Positions 35,201 to 48,334 of a stretch of DNA of 64,000 bases are shown here, piece after piece; position 1 is the first letter of the stretch; each line of letters opens with the position of its first letter. Position numbers and translations under genes: made by a program. Under the pieces are notes generated by a model. The model ran no database searches and was not told the origin of the DNA. It was given only the letters and a program-made list of their open reading frames with translations. Location of the stretch: the NCBI RefSeq assembly GCF_030704535.1, contig NC_081819.1, positions 20,494,001 through 20,558,000 of the forward strand, in the 5' to 3' direction. The stretch is from Vitis vinifera (taxonomy: Eukaryota; Streptophyta; Magnoliopsida; Vitales; Vitaceae).

Positions 35201-36973
35201 TAGTTATTAAAATATTAATAATTGTTTAGAAATGAAATTCTAAATTATAATCAAAGAATACAATATTTAAAATTAGGTATTTCTTTTTTGGTAGGTAAAC
35301 TAAAATGATATTGTCAAAGCGCTTGGAAATGGTTGACAGAGTACACATGGAGAGGGATATTGTGTCTGTGATGAAGATTTTAGGTATTGCTAAAGTACAC
35401 ACACGAAACTTCTACTTATGCCTTACGCATTCTGATGAATATAAATATGGGTGATTGACAATAAAAAATGAAGTGGCAAGAAAGAAAATTATGCTATTCA
35501 GGAAATATTTCTGTTCTTGTAGTTACTTCCACCTCTTGGAATACCTACATAACATGTTTTGATATATATTAAACAATGAAATCTGTTAAATCACAAATCT
35601 TGCTTATCCTGCTTGAGGAAGCAAGAACAGAAAATTTGATGATTGTAAGTTTCTTTCCTAGCAAGCAACATTGACTGATGCTTTTGGTTTTCTGTCAAGA
35701 TGCAACAGATTTGTTTTAAATCACAATCCATATTCTTTACAGATGGAAATAATCATGGTACTTTATATGTGTATGTATTGGATGAAAAGTTCTAAGCACA
35801 AATTTTAAGGCTTTATTGCAACATTGGTTATATTCTTTGCCCATCGCCTTGTGGCTACAATATAGGAGTAGTTATGTGCTAATCTATTTCTCATTTTTAT
35901 TGACCATGTAGTGATGCGAGCATCTTGTTCAATTATTTTTATGAATTTGAGATATTGCTTGTTCTTGTTTTTATTCTTCTTCTATTTTTTTTGCTCTCAA
36001 GATTCTGGGTTGCAGTAAGATTTCAGCAACTTTGTTTTGCCCGAAGATTTGGTCGACTGGCATCCACGGATGAGTTGGTTGTTGACTCTGGTCTGATTGC
36101 ATGGGCCTTTCACTCTGATTGTCAAGAAAATTTATTTGGTTCCATCCTACCTAATGATCCATCTTGGCAAGAAATGCGGACTCTGGGTGTTGGGTTTTGG
36201 TTTACTAATGCACAATCATTGCGTACAAGGGTATGTTAGGAGTCAAATAGTTTTGCTCTTTTTATACAACGCTTTCTATTAATTTTGCAATTTTGTATTC
36301 TTCTATTTATATGGTGCCTTTGAGAGTTTGTTTTCTAATGATAGCTAGTGAACTAATGACACCCAGGGCGGAGGGTGTGGTGTTGTGTTTGGATGTCTTT
36401 CCACTTGGGATATTATCCAATTTAGGATTTTCATTTTCTTTTATTTATTTATTTGTTTTCCTGGGTGATAGGGTGTGGGGGATGGTTTGGAACAATTCTT
36501 AACTCCCTATAAGTAAATTTTATTTTTGATATTTCAGAAAGACACTGATTGCTAGGAAGTTCTATTGCATGCAGAGCTTAAACAAATCTGACGCTGGTTG
36601 TTTTACCACAGATGGAGAAACTGGCAAGACTACAGTATTTGAAGAACAAAGATCCTAAAGATTGTTCACTTCTATATATAGCATTGAATAGACTTAAAGT
36701 TTTGACTGGTCTCTTTAAGATTAGCAAGGATGAGAAGGACAAGCCCTTGGTGGGATTTCTTTCACGCAATTTTCAGGTATTGCATAAATTCATGGGTTAT
36801 CAAACCACTGGTCCACTTGTTTGAATCTTTGAATAAGAGAAATTCTTCCAAAAATCTTGTGGAAAGTATTTTTTTCCTTCACGCGCTCCTATTACTCTCA
36901 TCTTTTCTTATTGGTGCCATAGAGAGACAATTTAGATGAAGCATTAACATGATAATTTCTTCTAAACTTCAGT

Positions 36974-37010
<37 letters not shown>

Positions 37011-40000
37011 TCTCTCTCTAAATTTCTTAACTCACTAACTCCCTGAGAACCCCCCTCTGCTCTCCTGCATGCAATGCTGTTGACATTCAAAACTAATTAA
37101 TCCTCTCTATTCTTTGAATCCAATTCCAATGTGCAGTTGTATTGTTTAACTGTTACAGGAGGAGAAAAATAAGGCAGCTGCTCTGAAAAATGCTTATGTC
37201 TTAATGGGGAGACATCAGCTGGAGCTTGCTATTGCTTTCTTTCTGCTTGGAGGTGATACTTCTTCTGCAATCACTGTTTGTACAAAAAACCTTGGGGATG
37301 AACAGCTTGCTCTTGTAATTTGTCGGCTTGTTGAGGGGCATGGTGGACCATTGGAGCGTCATCTAATATCAAAGTTTATACTTCCTTCCGCAATTGAGAA
37401 AGGCGACTACTGGCTTGCAAGCATCATGGAGGTGCATGAAATATGCATATCTAAACTTCTAAATTTTTTCTCATAAAGAATGTTTCCATGCACTTAACTG
37501 CATGTATGGCATCTGACTGATTTTGGCATGTCATAGCTTATCATTCACTCTCCTTGGTTTGCAGTGGGAACTAGGGAATTATTTCCAATCCTTTCTGATA
37601 ATGCTTGGCTACCAAATGGATTCTGTGATCAACAAGCCTGCTCTTTCATCCAATCATGCTGCATTTTTAGATCCAAGTATTGGACGGTATTGCTTAACAC
37701 TGGCAACCAAAAATAGTATGAGGAATGCTGTAGGGGAGCAGAATGCTGCAATTCTGGGTAGATGGGGAACTTTAATGATGGCTACTGCTTTGAGAAGATC
37801 CGGCCTTCCTGTAAGTGCTTTTGTTATTTTTCTGCTCCTATACGGTATTAAGTTGCCAGATGAGAATATGACATTTGTGTTGAATCCCTCTTTTATAAAT
37901 ATTTCACTCTTCAGAACTATTCAAAACTTCTATAGTTGTTGTTCTTAGGAAATGACCTTCCTGAACCTGTCCCTAAAGTGATGATATACTTGATAACTAG
38001 TTCTTACATGCTTTTCATTTGTAGGTGTGTTTCAAATCTGGACATGAAATTTTACATGTAATTTGTTTGTAATTTAATAAGTCAAATGCAAGGCCTTGTG
38101 ATACTTTCTGCAAATTCAGACTGTTTGTTTACCTTATTTTTCTTGTAATAAAAAGAAATGTAACTTGTAGTTTGTACTTTCTCACTTGATGTATCCACGT
38201 TGTTAATAGTTATCCTCCAGATTAGGACTCCGTAATTAATCTCTATTATGTTTATTTTAAAGCTTGAAGCCTTGGAGCTCCTCTCATCTTCTCTGAGCAA
38301 TCTTGGGGCTGCAGATCAAAGAAGCATATCAAATGTTGGAAAATCTGAAATTCTACATGGAATATTATATCCATCACCAAGTGATTCCTCTAACTGGCTG
38401 TCAGGTGATGCGGCTTTTTATTTGGAGTCCCTTGCTAGATTAGATTTGGCAATGCAGTACTTGTCAAAATTGATGAGGGAGCATCCAAGCTGTCCAGAAA
38501 AAGTAGCATCTGGTGGTTGTAGAGAGTATGAGAGTCATCAGTATGAGATATCACTTGAAAAATTTCAGCATAAGTTATATGGAGGGCTTGAAACGTTTGA
38601 GCAGAAGTTTTCTCTGAGTGGCGATTCTCTGATTAACAAGGTACACCTGAAACACATGCTTTTAGTTGATTCATCTGGGTTATGCATTCACAATTTATAG
38701 TCTTTGAGGGACTGATGTGTTTTTGTTTGTCTGTATATTACAGGTTTTAGTTGCATTATCCAATAACAGTCTATTGTTTATTGGATATGATGTATTACAC
38801 AGATATAAATCTCAGGATCATTCACAAGATAGAATTGATACGGTTCATAGTTCTCTTTTATATTCTATTCTGCCCAAGCAACTTTTGAAGGCTACTGAAG
38901 AATTCTCTCATTTATTTTCACGATTTATTGTTGCCTGCAGTATAACCTGCTCTCAACAAAAATCTTGTTCCACAGAGAATGATATGTCTGGTGCAACTAT
39001 GTGTGGCTGTATTGATGCTGGGTGCTATCACCTGCAAGATCTCATGTTGTCATTGTGGAGTTTAAGAGCCATTCTGAAGATATTTTCTGTCTCCTGTACT
39101 GATGATGTCATCAAGAAACCAATTATCCTTCTTGATTTGATTGAATATTGCCTATATTTTGTATGTGCATGGTTTCAAAGAAATTTGAATGGTCTCATTC
39201 TGATGGCAAGACCTCTCTTGATCACATATACTGATGGGCATGCTTCATGCAATATTGACATGGAAAATCTGAAGAAGGCCCTTCACCAGATTTCAGAGTC
39301 AGTAGATCTCAATTCATTGATTGATGATGTAGGAGTCTGCCAGCAGGTTGCTAAATGGATGCAAGATGCACAAAGTGGAGATATACTGCCTTCCATGCCA
39401 GAAGATGAAAGACAGAAAATTCTAGGGGTGTGCATCTGGCACCACATATCAAGTTCCATGATAAATCTGCTTAATTCCCTGGGTGACACTTCTTCCTGGG
39501 CATCTAGTTCCACATGTTGTGAACCTGATGGCAACTCTTTAATGGAAAAGATCAAATTGGTCCCCCTGATCTTTATGAAGTTCCTAAAAACCACAGTCAC
39601 ATATATTTCTTCTTATCATGCAAAACAACTTGCATCATTTCTGTTGCAGAAAATTGAGGATGGGCTACATGTACCAACTCTTGAATGGTTAGAAAAATCT
39701 AGTCAATCTCAACCCAGATCCATCCAGAAGAATCTGAATCAGGGTATCAATTTGAACATAATGAACATTGAAGATAAGTCATCAGCTTCTGAAGTAATAC
39801 GGGATATCTTTGCTGATCCTAAAATTATATCTGAAAGTTTTGTGCAAGAAAAAATAAATTGGTCACAGTATGTGAATGGTAAGCCCTTCAAAGGATGGGG
39901 TGACATATACAAAGGCATCATGAGGGAGCATGAAAGTGCAGAAACTTCTGATCAAGATGGTAGGCATATGAGTAATTCTGCAAGTAGTGGAACTGGATCA

Positions 40001-43000
40001 CCTGTTAGAAGTCTGTTTCGAAGTACCCATACTTTTCTTGGTTCTGGGCAGAAAGATACAATCTTTGCAAAGGATGATATTCCTTTCCAAAACCCTAAAG
40101 AAATTTTTAAGAGAAATGGAGAACTATTGGAGGTAGTTCTTTTCTTCTTTCAACATTTACTTATTTTTTTATGCTAATTGTTTTTATTCTTTCTGTGTTT
40201 CTTATTTTATCCATATTAACTATTCATAAGGATCATACAAATCTGTGATACTGAATCAAGCCAAAAATGGCACAGAAATCTTGCAACCAATGTGACTCTT
40301 CATAATATCCATACTATATTTGATGGTCACTAATTATTTTTTTTGAGCAGGCATTGCGCATCAACTCTGTTCATCAGGGTCAAGCTGTCCTTGCTGGCCA
40401 CAAGAAGGTTAGTGCCTGTTCTTAAATTTCAGCTTTTGATATGATGCATTTGATGTGGTGAATGTTTTTTGTGGTTACTCCCTTCAAATGTAAATTGTCC
40501 CAAAATTTTCCTTGTTTTATGTATGGAAATAAGTCACTAGTCTACTCTTTCTCAATTACATTTTGTGTGGTAACAGTTACTTGCTAGGAATTTGTGAATG
40601 GGCTTCCATGACAGGTTACATGTTTATTGTTCAGGCCACAAACTGTCTCTTTCTCCATCCAAGAAATGTTCAAATTCCATCTTCTTGCACTTTTGAGTCA
40701 ATGAAAATCAATTTATGCAAACAACAATGAAATGAAGTTTTTAATAAGCACCTTCTTTGGGCAGATAAAATCAAACCTGAAACCTCCTCAATCTATGGAT
40801 AGAACAATCCCTTGCGACCTGATAGAACATTTTGTGTGGGAACACTCTCTCTCTCCTTGCATCCTCAGTCCAAGCCTCAAGAACTAAAGCTAGGCAACTT
40901 GGGTTCCAAAAAGAAGTGAAGTTCATGCAGACACTTACTATTATTATGTGTAGCTTTTGCAAAATTTAACTCTTTGGGAAATGCAGAAGTATCTAAATGG
41001 ATTGAATAGATGTTGTGAAATGCTCCTCCCATGTTATGCTATCAGCACTTTTTAGCTGCTCATCACCTGGAAGGCTCTTTAAAATGTGTGTTTTTAAAAT
41101 CAGTTTTAGTTTGCTTTCTTTTTTCTAATCTTGGTCCAGTTAATTTTAGCTCATATCTTCTATGCTTTTGTATTTCATTAATGCTGAATGTCATTCTCTC
41201 AATTATCCTCAAGATTTTCGTGATGGTGGTTTTTGGAATCATTTTCCATATCTGTGAGTATGCATTCAGTGTAATTTATTTTTATAGAAAGAAGAATAGC
41301 AATTCCTTCTAAAGAAAGGACATGAAAGGCTGTTTAGATTTTTAGATTTTTAGATTTTTAGTTTTTTTTTTTTTCTTGCTCCCACTGCATACAGAATTGT
41401 TTCGTGCTGACCCTTTTTTCTTATCCTTTTCTCATCAATACAATGCCTTGAGTGGAAACTTCTATCAAGCTGCCTGGTAGCTCCTCTTTGTTGAGTACAC
41501 AGCTAAAAGAAATTAAATAGCATGGTCATCATAGGCTTGTTTTATGCTCTGGACATGATGTAAAGAAAACAACTGATGACATTACTTCAACAATAAGATC
41601 CATTAAATTTCCTTTTCCTTTTCTTTACATTCATGGATTATGTGTATTGACATTAAATTCTATCTGATTCAGGGAATAATTTTCTTTAATTGGGAAGATG
41701 AGCTGCCTTTCAGGGATCAATCAGAATATATTTGGTCAGAGGCTGATTGGCCACAGAATGGGTGGGCTGGGTCTGAATCAACCCCAGTTCCAACACCTGT
41801 TTCTCCAGGTGTTGGTCTTGGGAGCAAGAAGGGGGCACACCTTGGGCTGGGTGGAGCAACCATTGGTGTTGGTTCTTTGGCCAGACCAGGGAGAGACTTA
41901 ACAGGTGGCGGTGCATTTGGAATTCCTGGTTATGCCGGTATGGGTGCATCTGGCTTAGGCTGGGAGACTCAAGACGATTTTGAAGAGTTTGTTGATCCAC
42001 CAGCCACTGTTGAAAATATTAGTACAAGGGCTTTATCAAGTCACCCCTCTAGGCCTTTCTTCTTAGCTGGCTCTAGCAACACACACATCTACTTATGGGA
42101 GGTATGAAAATTTGTCAGCAATAAAATTTTCTACTGTCATATGCATAGCATGTCCTTTTTTTCATCTATGGACCACATCAATTGCCTGAGGCCCTGGGTT
42201 AGTCTGTTGAGGTACTTGTGGTGTTCATAGGAGAGGGAAAGCCTTACGATAGAAGTTGATGTCTTGATCTTTGTGTTTTTAGATATAGTTCCTTGGCAGA
42301 GCTTGGGGATCAATTGGGTGATTCTTTTCCTCATAACAATGAGTTTTCAGGGTTGATGTCAGCATTTGCAATAACCTTGCTGATGTCATTGATGTCTTTA
42401 ATGCACTAAAAAGGATGATAAGGGGGAAGAAACTGAAAATTGTCTCATGATTCATTTTTAAGTAATTTATTTGTTTTTCCTTGTTTTCTTGGTTTGGTGA
42501 TGTGTATGCTAGTCCTGTCCTACCCCTCCATTTTGTTGCGATGTATATATTCCTAAAATTAACAGAAGAATGGCGTGCAAGAAAGCCATAAAATATTACT
42601 TGACATGCAAATGCAATACATAAAGATATAGTACTGCAATGATACTGTAGGGTTACAATTTGGTAATTGTTATTGCTCTCTCACTCTCTAATAAGTGCAG
42701 TTTGGCAAGGACAAAGCTACTGCAACTTATGGTGTGCTTCCAGCTGCGAATGTCCCTCCACCTTATGCTCTTGCATCGATATCAGCTGTGCAGTTTGATC
42801 ACTGTGGACATAGATTCGCTACTGCTGCATTAGATGGAACTGTATGCACTTGGCAGCTTGAGGTGGGAGGAAGGAGCAACATCCGTCCAACAGAATCATC
42901 TCTTTGCTTTAATGGCCATGCATCGTATGTATTCTATTCATTTAGACTTCTATGGGCAATTTCAGTTACAGTGTTATTTCACTTTAGCTTGTCTGGGAGT

Positions 43001-44524
43001 GAGAGTTAGATCCTGGAACTGATTTTTGGATTTCCCCTAGTACTCATATTTGGAATGAAACAAAAGCAGGACTTTGTGGAAAATAATTTCTTTAATTTTT
43101 CAAAATTGAAGGCAGAGTGACTTCATCTACCTTTAGCAAGAACTTTCTTTCCCTATGTCCTGGCCAGATTTTCCCCTTATTCATCTCATTATGCATTGTT
43201 TCTAATGATTAATGATCATATGGAAATCATGACAATGTTGGTGGAAGATCATAGCTCAGAAGTTTTGCTAGTCACAATGCCAATAGCCTGCTCTCTCCTA
43301 TTCTTGATTCTGTCCATTACAAATAAATCCTTACAATTAAGTGGTACCTTCTGTAATATTGGTTGCAGGGATGTCACTTATGTTACTTCAAGTGGATCCA
43401 TCATTGCTGCATCTGGACATAGCTCCAATGGTGTTAATGTGATTATATGGGACACATTGGCTCCACCCTCAACCTCTCGAGCTTCCATTATGTGCCATGA
43501 AGGTTTTCTTCTTTTTAAAATGTTTTACTGCAATGAGAATTTTGGTTGCATTGTTCTTCCCCCACTCCCCCCACCTGCCTCAACTATTCTCATCTAACAT
43601 GGCTTGCATATTTAATGTTATATATAATGTCTTCCTATTTTCCATTCAACCATGATGAGTTTAGTTTAGTAACCTTGCACATAACTTTAGTTTAAGTTTC
43701 CCATTTGTTCTGATGCCAACCTTTCATCCTTTTTGTTCTTGGAAAAGGTGGTGCCCGCTCCCTTTGTGTGTTCAACAATGTCATTGGAAGTGGTTCTATT
43801 TCTCCCCTTATTGTGACTGGTGGAAAAGGTGGTGACGTTGGACTTCATGACTTCCGCTACATAGCAACCGGAAGGACTAAACGGCATAGGCATGCTGATA
43901 AGGGTGAACAAAGCATTAACTCATCTTTGATGGCTAACTCCCAGGCAGGGTTGCCTAGTAAAATTGGGGACCAAAATTTAAATGGGATGCTTTGGTATAT
44001 ACCAAAGGCTCACTTAGGTATGGTTACATTGTGTCCCTTATATGATTATAACTTAATTTCAAATATTTTTTTCTAATATTGCTTGTCTATTGATTTGAGT
44101 GAAGGGAGTGTTACCAAAATATCTACCATCCCAAATACCAGTTTGTTCTTAACGGGAAGCAAAGATGGAGATGTTAAACTTTGGGATGCTAATAGAGCCA
44201 AGTTAGTTTTTCATTGGCCGAAATTGCATGAAAGACACACCTTTCTGCAGCCAAACACACGTGGCTTTGGTGGAGTTGTCAGGGTAATATTTTTTCACTG
44301 CTTTCAACTTGATATTCAATGATAATCATATTGGAAATAGAATTATGATTATATTAGAAACATATATTGCTTTTAGTTGTGTGGCTACACGAAATCAACA
44401 TCTCATTTGAATGTTGCAGGCTGCTGTTACAGATATACAAGTTGTTTCTCATGGTTTTCTGACATGCGGTGGTGATGGCTCTGTAAAACTGATTGAGCTC
44501 AGGGATTCTATGCAGAGTACATGA
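29226..44524 (+). CDS. Rav1/DmX-like WD40 protein (V-ATPase assembly)
   Basis: Homologue of the RAVE complex subunit Rav1 and animal DmX/rabconnectin-3, which promote V-ATPase assembly on endomembranes; the plant role is inferred. Exons: 29226-29595, 30782-33526, 34311-34770, 36002-36230, 36612-36776, 37159-37431, 37565-37810, 38263-38640, 38744-40132, 40351-40407, 41673-42101, 42701-42924, 43369-43502, 43748-44017, 44105-44283, 44420-44524; every junction keeps frame with GT-AG sites, giving about 2,550 residues. N-terminal beta-propeller repeats lie in exons 1-2 (HVLLTCCLDGTVRLW, ATGCSDGTLKLW). The Rav1p C domain spans exons 3-7 (GQRFWVAVRFQQLCFARRFG, TLGVGFWFTN, LVGFLSRNFQ, KNAYVLMGRHQLELAIAFFL). 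C-terminal WD repeats follow (SNTHIYLWE, FATAALDGTVCTW, FLTGSKDGDVKLWD, TCGGDGSVKL). In-frame ATGs at 29151 and 29214 are alternative starts; 29226 best fits the family. Confidence 0.93.
33561..33755 (+). repeat. near-perfect hairpin, 90-bp arms, in Rav1-like intron 2
   Basis: Left arm 33561-33650 and right arm 33666-33755 are reverse complements with only two mismatches that I can find; the loop is 15 bases (33651-33665). Landmarks are TTCATGCAACATTCATTTGA against TCAAATGAATGTTGCATGAA and CAGTTAAGAATTCTGG against CCAGAATTCTTAACTG. It lies just 35 bases after the exon 2 donor and inside the transcribed intron, so the pre-mRNA must contain it. Confidence 0.92.
36975..37019. repeat. CT microsatellite in Rav1-like intron 5
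   Basis: An almost uninterrupted CT dinucleotide run of about 26 bases followed by interrupted TCTTCTCT sequence, in the intron before exon 6. Confidence 0.9.
41333..41364. repeat. short TTAGATTTTT repeat in Rav1-like intron 10
   Basis: Three copies of a roughly 10-bp unit (TTAGATTTTT), followed by a T-run, in the largest intron of the gene. Confidence 0.7.
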
Positions 44525-45329
44525 AAAAGTTGATCTCCAGTTCCATCTGATCTCACTCGAAACCTTTCTAGAGAGTGAACAGCGCAGAAGCTTTGAATCC
44601 GAGAAACAGATTAGCAGCTCAAGGTTGGTGCCATTTTCCACACTCCTCCATCTACTATGGTCATCGACCTAATTTGGTTCGGTCAACAGTGTAGGCTTCT
44701 TGCTTTCCTGGCCACTCCTTTTGAAACTGTTCACCATCATAGCCTTCAAAAAAAAAACCCTAAATTCTTGCAAACTATTACAAGGAAGCAAAAGAGAATT
44801 ATAAACCCTCTTCTTCAGTAATCCATACCACCCTTTCCTCAGCTAAAGGTTTCTGCCAGTAACAAAGCACCCACCAAAAGTCACTTGTTTGGCCACTCAT
44901 CAAACTTTAATCCCCAAATGAGACATTGCCAAATTTTTTCTAGAAAAGGAAAAACAGTCCATTACCCAACCCTTTTTTCATCCTTTTTCATGTCCTCTAC
45001 TCTTCAAGGCCATCAATTCCTGTGAAAAATTGGGACCATTTTTGTTTAATGTTGTCAAACTATAGGACTTCTACATTACATTGGCCTGCATGTATATCAA
45101 AAACAAACACACCCCTTTTAGTCTTTAACTGCTTCCAATCTTATTCATTTGTTAAGTTGATGTAGACTTGTAAACATTCCCCTTAAAAGCAGTTGTATAC
45201 AGACAAAGAACAGATGAGTGCTGTCATTTTTATTTACTTAAGCTGTTATAGCTGAAATATATTGTAAGATTTCCTCTTCTTAAATGCCATAATATCAGAT
45301 TGGATGTTTAAAGTTTAAACCAGTTGAGG

Positions 45330-45351
45330 CCACGGGCCCATGGGCCCGTGG
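45330..45351. promoter_or_regulatory. 22-bp perfect palindrome with two GGGCCC cores
   Basis: The sequence CCACGGGCCCA joined to its own reverse complement TGGGCCCGTGG. Each half holds GGGCCC next to a CCACG/CGTGG end, resembling TCP-factor or site II (TGGGCC) motifs. Function is inferred from motif resemblance only. Confidence 0.5.
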
Positions 45352-45635
45352 TCTGTCATCAATGTTGCTCCTCAGGAATCCTCCCTCATGCCACATATTT
45401 ACTTCTGCAATCACCCATCACCATCCAAAATGTGCCCTGTGTCTATATCTCTGATCTGTCACCAGTTGGTCCCTATTGTTACTTTCTTCACCCTTTTATG
45501 GTATGAGGGGCAATTTTGATATTTTTAATACATACATATTTTTCATAAATTACCCTGGAAGTTCATGTACACACTACACAATCTTGTGGGCAGCCATTAG
45601 AATCGAAAGTTGATTTCTGTGTTGTATGCCAAAAC

Positions 45636-46445
45636 CACGTGTCTAAGAATCAATCAATCAATCATTTGCCTGTTTAATACATTTGCTTGTAAAAAGATTC
45701 ACCCAACTTATACCCTAAAATCTTTTCTTTCACCAATCATCTCTTGCCACGTGGACCCCTACATCTTTGCTTCACCTCAATTTGTCACGTAATTGTCTAA
45801 AAAGCTAATGTGGGCTCACCCATAATACCATGGGCGCACACAGACCAGATCCTTTCTCTGCCCTTGTTTCACCAAGCATCGGGCGGTCAATATGTCATGG
45901 TGGGACCCGTTTGTTGATCAACTGTTTTGAATATGGCCACAATTCCACAAAATTTAAGAAAATGTTAAATAATATAAAACCCATTTGACCATTGAACCAT
46001 TTGTCAACGAAGACTCTTTTTGGTACGGTATCTAAGAATCCCCTTCTAATTTTATTTTTTTTTATATCCAAAAAAGTTTATATTAAAATTTTAATATTAA
46101 TCATAATCTATAGTCTGGTATTATGTTTTTCATATTTTATTTATGTTTTTTTATGATTAATATTTTTTATTTTCCAGATATTTAAAGATATGATAGAAAA
46201 AAGTGTTATTGATTGTGAAGATGAAATTAAATGGATCTAAAATGCTTATTTTTGTTTTTATTTATTTGTTTCCATTTAGGAATGGCCGAAAGGGTGGTTG
46301 AATTGAGACCCCACGTGGCCCCCTGTATGATTTTCTTATTACCCCCTGTTTGGTTCTCAGAATAAACAAAGATTCAAAGTGGCCTTATCCTGGAAATGAG
46401 GTGGACCCATCACCACCAATAAATTTCCCACCTCCGGTCCACGTG
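45636..46445. promoter_or_regulatory. cluster of four G-boxes (CACGTG)
   Basis: CACGTG occurs at 45636-45641, 45748-45753, 46312-46317 and 46440-46445. Two are followed by T (CACGTGT), matching the ABRE core ACGTGT bound by bZIP factors of the ABF type. They lie 250 to 1,050 bp upstream of the probable start of transcription of the gene at 48335. Confidence 0.5.
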
Positions 46446-46573
46446 TATAGCATCGAACATGCTTGTTTCGGTATGAGCATCACATTTTAGAGATTTCCAA
46501 GTTGATAAAACTAGGGGCCCCACGTTGGCAAACCTACAAGCATTTGAAATGGACCAGGGTGAGGGTCTCATTG

Positions 46574-46725
46574 AAACGACACCGTTTTGATCGACGCGGA
46601 TACAAAGAAATAGGTAACTGAAAAACAAAGGAGTTCTCCGACAGAGGATGAAGAGACTTCTGAGCGTTTGATTAGCGGTTTTGGATCATAAATAACTCTG
46701 AATCTCTTCAATCTAATATATACCC
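46574..46725 (+). promoter_or_regulatory. probable core promoter of the gene at 48335
   Basis: The near-palindromic AAACGACACCGTTTT at 46574-46588 lies upstream of a TATA-like TAATATATAC near 46717, which is followed by a pyrimidine-rich leader (CATCTCTTCTTTGC). A related AAAACGGCGTCGTTTT occurs inside the TE at 15057-15072. The start of transcription is estimated near 46750. Confidence 0.4.
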
Positions 46726-46799
46726 ACCTGCCCATCTCTTCTTTGCATTCACTTCAACCCAAATTCTTTGTTCTTTTGTTGCCAAAACAGGTCTTTCTT

Positions 46800-48290
46800 T
46801 CTCTCTATCTCCATATATAGATATGTGGGTGTGTATAGAAAAATGTTTTCTCGCCCTTTCTCTTCAATTATTAGTGTACCCCACCCACGTCTATATTTTG
46901 ATCATAAAGATGTATTTTCCTTTTTTCTAATTTTTCCTTTTCATGGAAATTTTGCAGTTTTGTGAGATTATTTTGAGTAATTTTTTTTTTTGTTTGTTTA
47001 CTTGAGTGCATGTGTTGCGAGGTTTATCTAAACGTTGATTCAATTTTGGGGTGCTTTCAAGCATATAGTTTTGCTATCGTGGGTGTGTCCTGAGGCGGGT
47101 TTTGTTTATTTTTTGCTGGGTCATCTTAGCTGTGTGACTTTGGGTGTTTTGTATTGATTATACGAAGGTTGGGTCAGATTCGGTGATGTATTGCTTTTTG
47201 TGAATTGTATGGTGAGTTTGAAAATCTAGAGATTTTGGTTGGTGTTGTTTGTTTTTTGGATTTGATCTGGCGATTTATTATGTTTGGAATTTGGAATGAT
47301 GATTTTGGGGTGTGTTTGGTGGAAACTCCATGAAAAGACAAAAGAAAAATTTATGATTCATGTTTTATATGGATTCCATCGTTATTATCATAGATGTTTA
47401 ATTGATCGTTTTCCAATTTGATCGTCTAGAAGCTATTTTACTTGTGGAGATGATTCCTTAAGGAAGAGGACACCATCTACTTTCCTGCAGTTACTTCAGC
47501 GTTGAATTACAAGTATTCAGATCAAGTTCCCGGATCAAGTGCTGTGGTTTCATATTAAATGATTTTGAGGGTCATTTAACATTGTTATGAATGTGCTTTT
47601 GAAAGTCTCTCGGATGACCGTAGACTGCCTTCAGACTCATTTTGGATGATAGAAATGTGACAGAAAGGAATGGGAAATGCTAAAATTGGTTGAGGAGAGG
47701 AGTGCATTTTAAAGTAATTTTTAGCATTTTCCTTTCCCTTTTGTCATTGTTTCAAAGATCCAAACAGTGGTTTAGCAGTTTGTTAGAGGTGTCTTCTGAT
47801 AAGAGATACTTGTTGGATTGATTTTGCTTTTCCAGGATGATGAATATTTGTTTCTTTATTTTTGGTCAGTTTGTTTGAGGTTTTAACCCTACCCTTTGTC
47901 TTGAGAGCACAATCGCTTAGTCTCGTTTTCAAGGTGGTTCCTAATTAGATATTAATGGAAACATATCGTGCATTTTTTTTTTCATTTGGCAGCTTTAACG
48001 TTCAACTATCAGCTATCTATTGTTCTTTCATGAAAAACAGTTAACTTTTCATGGTCATCTATTTTGGTTTGGTGTAGAGAACTGTCACAGGCATCTTTGA
48101 ATATATTGTGTATGCTTTTTTCGGCTTTAACGTTTAACCCTTGGTTATCTTCCATTCTTTCATAACAGCAGTTAACTTTTCATAGTCATCTTGCTTATAT
48201 TGTGCACAGTTTTCAGCTTTAACTTTCAGCCCTCAGTTTTCCATTGAACAAGGAATAGCAGTTAATCTGATGCCTGTTCTTTTCTAACAG
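46800..48290 (+). other. leader intron of the gene at 48335 (inferred)
   Basis: About 1.5 kb of T-rich, non-coding, intron-like sequence separates the promoter-like region from the coding start. It ends in a good acceptor (CTTTTCTAACAG at 48279-48290), 44 bases before the ATG. The donor is uncertain; candidates lie near 46790 and 47020. There is no other gene in this stretch. Confidence 0.45.
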
Positions 48291-48334
48291 ACCCATATTT
48301 TGCATAGTAAAATGTATTAAAGAATAGAAGGGTG

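Larger units (their letters stand above)
44525..46560. other. Rav1-like 3' flank and upstream region of the next gene
   Basis: No coding region. The first several hundred bases are probably 3' UTR and spacer. It contains a 22-bp perfect palindrome (45330-45351) and four CACGTG G-boxes (45636, 45748, 46312, 46440) listed separately. Confidence 0.5.
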
